From JAOUEE01 sp051011595 (GTDB lineage: Bacteria > Actinomycetota > Acidimicrobiia > Acidimicrobiales > SHLQ01), in assembly GCA_051011595.1 (NCBI GenBank), contig JBPCTQ010000094.1:1-18803 (forward strand): DNA of 18,803 nt, written 5' to 3'. A model generated the notes under the pieces. That model made no database searches and was not told the DNA's origin. It was given only the letters and a program-made list of their open reading frames with translations. The position numbers and the translations under genes are program-made. This document shows, in pieces, positions 15,435 through 18,803 of the stretch. Position 1 is the first letter of the stretch. The number at the start of each line of letters is the position of its first letter.

Positions 15435-16619
15435 GTGACCGAACTCGACTACCTGCCGTTCGACGCCGACAACCACTACTACGAGGCCCCCGATGCCTTC
15501 ACCCGCCACGTGCCCGCCGAGTGGCAGGCCCGGTGTGTCCAGTGGTGTGAGATCAACGGCCGCCGTCACCACGTCGTGGGGGGCAAGGTCTCCCACGCAG
15601 TGGTGAATCCGACCTGGAACCCCATCGCCAAGCCGGGGGCACTGCACGAGTACTTCCGCGGCAACCCCAACAACCGCTCGCCCATCGACATGTTGAAGGA
15701 GCGCGAGCCCCTCCCCGACGAATACATGGATCGTGATGCCCGCGTGGCCCGGCTCGATGCACAGGGCCTCGAAGCGGTGTGGTTGTTCCCCACCCTCGGG
15801 GTGCTGTACGAGGAGCTGATCAAGACCGACGTCGAGGCGGTCAAGGTGCTGTTCCGGGCGTTCAATCGCTGGCTCGACGAGGATTGGGGCTGCCACTACC
15901 AGGACAAGATCTTCGCCGCGCCGTACATGACACTGGCCGACGTCGACTTCGCCGTCGAAGAGCTGGAGTGGGCGCTCGACCGGGGAGCACGGGTGGTGTG
16001 TATGCGACCGGCGCCGGTCACCACTGCGGCCGGGGTGAAGTCACCGGGCGACGAGATGTTCGATCCGTTCTGGGCTCGGGTCAACGAAGCGGGTATCACC
16101 GTGGTGGTGCACGCCGGCGACAGCGGGTACACCTCCAACGGGTATGCCGAAGACGGCTTCGGCGCTGGTTTCGGCGGTGGCTACGGCAAACCGTCGATCA
16201 AGGCCTTCAACATCGAACGAGCGGCCCACGACTGGCTCATCACCATGTCGTTGGAGCAGATGTACACCCGCTTCCCCAACCTGCGGGTGGCCTCGGTCGA
16301 GAACGGCTCGGACTTCTTGTCCCACATGTTCCGCAAGCTCGACCAGACGGCCCGCAAATACATGGGGGTGTTCGCCGACGATCCGGTCGAGGTCTACAAG
16401 CGCCATGTGTGGATGAACCCGTTCTGGGAGGACGACCCCATCGAGGTGGTCGACATCATGGGCCCCGAGCGGGTGATCTTCGGGTCGGACTGGCCCCACA
16501 TCGAAGGTATGCCGCAGCCCCTCGACTATGTGGTCGAGCTCAAGGAGCTGGACCCGGCGGTGCAGCAGCGAGTCCTGCGTGACAACGTGCGCGAGCTGAA
16601 CCAGCTCCAGCCGGCCTGA
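15435..16619 (+). CDS. Amidohydrolase family protein (amidohydrolase_2 / ACMSD-like)
   Basis: 394 residues from GTG 15435. The fold is a metal-dependent TIM barrel: N-terminal DADNHYYEAPDAF near the first strand, VVVHAGDSGY carrying a barrel histidine, VASVENGSDFLSHM, and FGSDWPHIEG with the near-universal Asp of the last strand. This group includes decarboxylases and hydrolases of the ACMSD/LigW type; many actinobacterial members are uncharacterised. The first position has DxDNH rather than DxHxH, so the metal site may be modified. GTG 15435 was preferred because GGAG at 15425-15428 lies 6 bases upstream; ATG 15423 is in frame but has no ribosome-binding site. It is a single gene, possibly regulated by the palindrome at 15402-15413, and diverges from the membrane protein gene. 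Confidence 0.87.
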   Translation: MTELDYLPFDADNHYYEAPDAFTRHVPAEWQARCVQWCEINGRRHHVVGGKVSHAVVNPTWNPIAKPGALHEYFRGNPNNRSPIDMLKEREPLPDEYMDRDARVARLDAQGLEAVWLFPTLGVLYEELIKTDVEAVKVLFRAFNRWLDEDWGCHYQDKIFAAPYMTLADVDFAVEELEWALDRGARVVCMRPAPVTTAAGVKSPGDEMFDPFWARVNEAGITVVVHAGDSGYTSNGYAEDGFGAGFGGGYGKPSIKAFNIERAAHDWLITMSLEQMYTRFPNLRVASVENGSDFLSHMFRKLDQTARKYMGVFADDPVEVYKRHVWMNPFWEDDPIEVVDIMGPERVIFGSDWPHIEGMPQPLDYVVELKELDPAVQQRVLRDNVRELNQLQPA

Positions 16620-16660
16620 CGAGCAGTCAAGCCGGCGGTCCGGCGCGTCGATAGACGGAC

Positions 16661-18313
16661 GTGCCCGAAGAAGCAACCGGATCTGCCGGATCGATGGTCG
16701 CGGAGACCGTCGCTCGTTTCGTCGACGTCCGCGTGTGGGCGGTGACGCCCGACTCGCTGACCGAGACCGATGTGCCCGCGTGGGTCAATCGTTCGGCACC
16801 CGGAGCCACCAGTGGTGCACCGCCCGCGGTCGCCCCCGGTGATCGGTTCCACCTGGTGGCCTGCCTCGAACAGGCGGCCCGTCGAGGCCGAGCCGAGGCC
16901 GAGGTGCAGCTCGACGACGACGAAGCGGGCCTGTTGGTGGTGGCCCTCGACCTGCGTCCCGATCACGATGCTCTCCTGGTGATGGCCGGGTCGGCTCGGC
17001 CGGCCCGGGCGGCTGTGACCGTGGGGGTCGACCCGGCGACGGGGCTGCTCGATCAGGGCGGCCTGGGTGATCGGCTGCGAGCCGTACCCGATGATCGTTC
17101 GGCCACCATGTTCGTGGCCCGGCTGGAGGGGCTGGCGTCGGTCGTTCGATCGGCCGAGGAGGCCGATCACGTGGTGGGCGCCATCGCGGAGCGGCTGCGA
17201 GACCGAATGGGAGATCGGGGCTGGCTGGCCCGTCTCGGGGTGGACACCTTCGCCCTGCTCGTCACCGACGAGCTGTCCGACGGGGAGGGGGCCCAACTGG
17301 CCGAGCGGCTCCGTGAAGCACTGCGCCAGCCCACGATGCTCGACACCCATGAGGTGGAGCTGGGCGCCGCTATCGGCTGGTCACAACGGAGCGCATCCCC
17401 GTCCGGGTTGTTGTGCGACAGCGAGCTGGCGCTCCATGAGGCCGTCGGCCGAGGACCGGCTCAGACGGTGGAATACGACGACCGTCTGCGTCGGCGTGTG
17501 ACCCGCCGATCCCATCTGCGTCGCGATCTGGGTACCGCCCTTGCCCGCGATGAGCTCTTCCTCGATTTCCAGCCGGTGTTCGATCTCCACGAGATGCGGC
17601 CCATCGGCGCCGAGGCCCTCATGCGTTGGCAGCACCCGGTGTACGGGCTGCTGCGGCCGGTCGACTTCATTCCCCTGGCCGAGGAGAGCGGCGTTATCGC
17701 CGACCTGGGTTGGTGGCTCGCCGATCAGGCCGTCCGGGCGTTGGTGGCGATGTCGGCCACCTACGGTGAGTCCGCCGACTTCTTCGTGGCCATGAACGTC
17801 TCCGGCCGCCAGCTCAACGACGAGCGGCTGGTCCGAGACCTGGACCGGGTCATCATGTTGCACGAGATCGAGCCTCACCGGGTCACCGTCGAGCTCACCG
17901 AGACGGCCCTGTTGGCCGGCGACCAGGGTGTGGAAACGCTGCTGCGAGTGGCCGACCTCGGCTGCCGTGTCGCCATCGACGACTTCGGTGCCGGCTTCGC
18001 CTCCCTCGATTACCTGAGTCGCCTACCGGTGGCGTCGGTGAAACTGCACCCGTCGTTCGTGCAACGTATCGACGAGCCGCGGGTGACCACCCTCATCATG
18101 GCCATCCTCGAGCTCTGTCGAAAGGTCGGGGTCGAGGTGTTCGCCGAGGGCATCGAGTCGACCCGCCAGCTCAAACATCTGCGGGATCTGGGTGTGGGAT
18201 CGGGTCAGGGTTACGTGTTGGGGCGGCCGGCGGCCCTCGACAGCCTGATCGGCGAGAAGGCCGCCGCGGGCGTGAGCCGCCCTCGTTCGGGTCCGGCCGT
18301 CCTCATCCCCTGA
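16661..18313 (+). CDS. c-di-GMP phosphodiesterase with degenerate GGDEF and intact EAL domain
   Basis: 550 residues, no signal peptide or membrane segment, so cytoplasmic. Residues 1-125 are an unrecognised N-terminal part, perhaps a PAS-like or GAF-like sensor. DPATGLLDQGGL opens a GGDEF-like domain whose signature is GVDTF at 193-197, so cyclase activity is not expected, though GTP binding may remain. The EAL domain (about 295-530) has EALMRWQHP with Glu318, MNVSGRQL with the catalytic Asn, ELTETAL, DDFGAG with Asp440/Asp441, Lys461, EGIES with Glu496, and GQGYVLG. This is a complete catalytic set for c-di-GMP hydrolysis to pGpG. KLHPSF replaces the usual KIDxSF. GTG 16661 has no obvious ribosome-binding site; ATG 16694 is another possible start. 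The pair converges with surE, with 7 bases between stops. Confidence 0.9.
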   Translation: MPEEATGSAGSMVAETVARFVDVRVWAVTPDSLTETDVPAWVNRSAPGATSGAPPAVAPGDRFHLVACLEQAARRGRAEAEVQLDDDEAGLLVVALDLRPDHDALLVMAGSARPARAAVTVGVDPATGLLDQGGLGDRLRAVPDDRSATMFVARLEGLASVVRSAEEADHVVGAIAERLRDRMGDRGWLARLGVDTFALLVTDELSDGEGAQLAERLREALRQPTMLDTHEVELGAAIGWSQRSASPSGLLCDSELALHEAVGRGPAQTVEYDDRLRRRVTRRSHLRRDLGTALARDELFLDFQPVFDLHEMRPIGAEALMRWQHPVYGLLRPVDFIPLAEESGVIADLGWWLADQAVRALVAMSATYGESADFFVAMNVSGRQLNDERLVRDLDRVIMLHEIEPHRVTVELTETALLAGDQGVETLLRVADLGCRVAIDDFGAGFASLDYLSRLPVASVKLHPSFVQRIDEPRVTTLIMAILELCRKVGVEVFAEGIESTRQLKHLRDLGVGSGQGYVLGRPAALDSLIGEKAAAGVSRPRSGPAVLIP

Positions 18314-18320
18314 CCAGGAT

Positions 18321-18803
18321 TCAGGTCTCGAATCGGGTTCGGAGGGCAGGGTCGATGGTCTGGCCCAGCTGGGCCATCCGCAGCGGTGTGATGGAGACCA
18401 CACCGGCGTCGGAGGCGGCCATGTCGGTGTCGGAGGCGTTGGGTTCGGTCGGCCGCAACCCGGCGCTGCCCCGGTGCTCGTAGCGACCGTCTCGTTCCTC
18501 GAACAGGGTTCCGTGGCGACTGTCGGCCAGACGGGTCATACGCCGCGGCGTGTCCCGATCGGCGTCGCTGGGAATGTTCACCGACAAGACGTCGGTGCCC
18601 TCCGGCAGGCCATTGGCCCACACCTCCGCGGCGATGTCGGTGGCCACGCCGGCCAATCGAGTCCATTCCGGTCGTGACTCGGGTGACCCCATGTGACGCG
18701 ACCAGGTTTCCCAATCGCCTGAGCGCACCGCGCTGAACGCCACCGCTGGCACCCCGACCATTGCTGCTTCGAGGGCGGCACCCACGGTGCCGCTGGCTGA
18801 CAC
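18321..18803 (-). CDS. surE: 5'/3'-nucleotidase SurE, C-terminal part (start outside window)
   Basis: At least 160 residues, open to the right edge; family members are about 250, so the N-terminal Asp-Asp metal motif is missing from view. SGTVGAALEAAMVGVPAVAFS corresponds to the SurE YSGTVGAAMEG...GIPAIAxS segment (quoted in part). VLSVNIP follows, and TDMAASDAGVVSITPL matches the conserved late TD.....G.ISITPL of the family. SurE is a metal-dependent nucleoside monophosphatase and exopolyphosphatase linked to stationary-phase survival. The stop at 18321 sits 7 bases from the stop of the EAL gene on the other strand, with no visible terminator between them. Confidence 0.88.
   Translation of the reverse strand: MSASGTVGAALEAAMVGVPAVAFSAVRSGDWETWSRHMGSPESRPEWTRLAGVATDIAAEVWANGLPEGTDVLSVNIPSDADRDTPRRMTRLADSRHGTLFEERDGRYEHRGSAGLRPTEPNASDTDMAASDAGVVSITPLRMAQLGQTIDPALRTRFET

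Noticed and set aside
16627..16654. Possible FliA/WhiG-type promoter (TCAAG, 15 bases, GTCGATAG) before the EAL gene
   Set aside because: Only 6 of 8 bases match the -10 motif and the -35 part is weak; no motility or sporulation genes are nearby.

Overview
The window is high-GC DNA from a free-living bacterium, most likely an actinobacterium of the Acidimicrobiia type. The reasons are strong G/C third-position bias in every gene, frequent GTG starts, GTGA stop/start overlaps, -10 boxes of the TAnnnT type, and a gene content of TetR, ferritin-like, amidohydrolase and DinB families common in that group. This placement is inference; no rRNA or other marker gene is present. It is chromosome-like and almost fully coding: no tRNA, rRNA, insertion sequence, integrase, phage gene or CRISPR array was seen, and no gap between genes exceeds about 260 bases.

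Layout. (1) 1-570, minus: a GNAT acetyltransferase that runs off the left edge and appears to continue into a second, methyltransferase-like domain. (2) 643-2193, minus: a secreted protein with beta-sandwich segments and RTX-type calcium-binding repeats. (3) 2389-5816, plus: a three-gene overlapping operon (ferritin-like diiron protein, a PEP-utilizing mobile-domain protein without an ATP-grasp domain, and a TetR regulator) behind a recognisable promoter with a possible operator. (4) 8157-5817, minus: an overlapping operon of a TylF-like methyltransferase, a second class I methyltransferase and an SGNH-type lipoprotein. (5) 8234-10717, plus: an acyl-CoA synthetase-like ligase closely followed by a DinB-MOSC fusion. 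(6) 10756-12902, plus: a polysaccharide deacetylase overlapping a UDP-galactopyranose-mutase-like flavoprotein. (7) 15301-12899, minus: a large membrane protein with a central spermidine-synthase-like fold. (8) 15435-16619, plus: an amidohydrolase behind a palindromic operator that resembles the mycobacterial KstR site. (9) 16661-18313, plus: a degenerate GGDEF plus EAL c-di-GMP phosphodiesterase. (10) 18803-18321, minus: the C-terminal part of SurE.

The most system-like element is the diiron / PEP-mobile-domain / TetR operon. All six diiron ligands and the phosphotransfer histidine are present, the genes are translationally coupled, and the partner supplying an ATP-grasp domain is absent. 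The two-methyltransferase plus lipoprotein operon and the deacetylase/flavoprotein pair point to glycan or cell-surface chemistry. The ligase/DinB-MOSC pair and the amidohydrolase with its KstR-like site point to small-molecule or lipid metabolism. These functional links are inferences from context.
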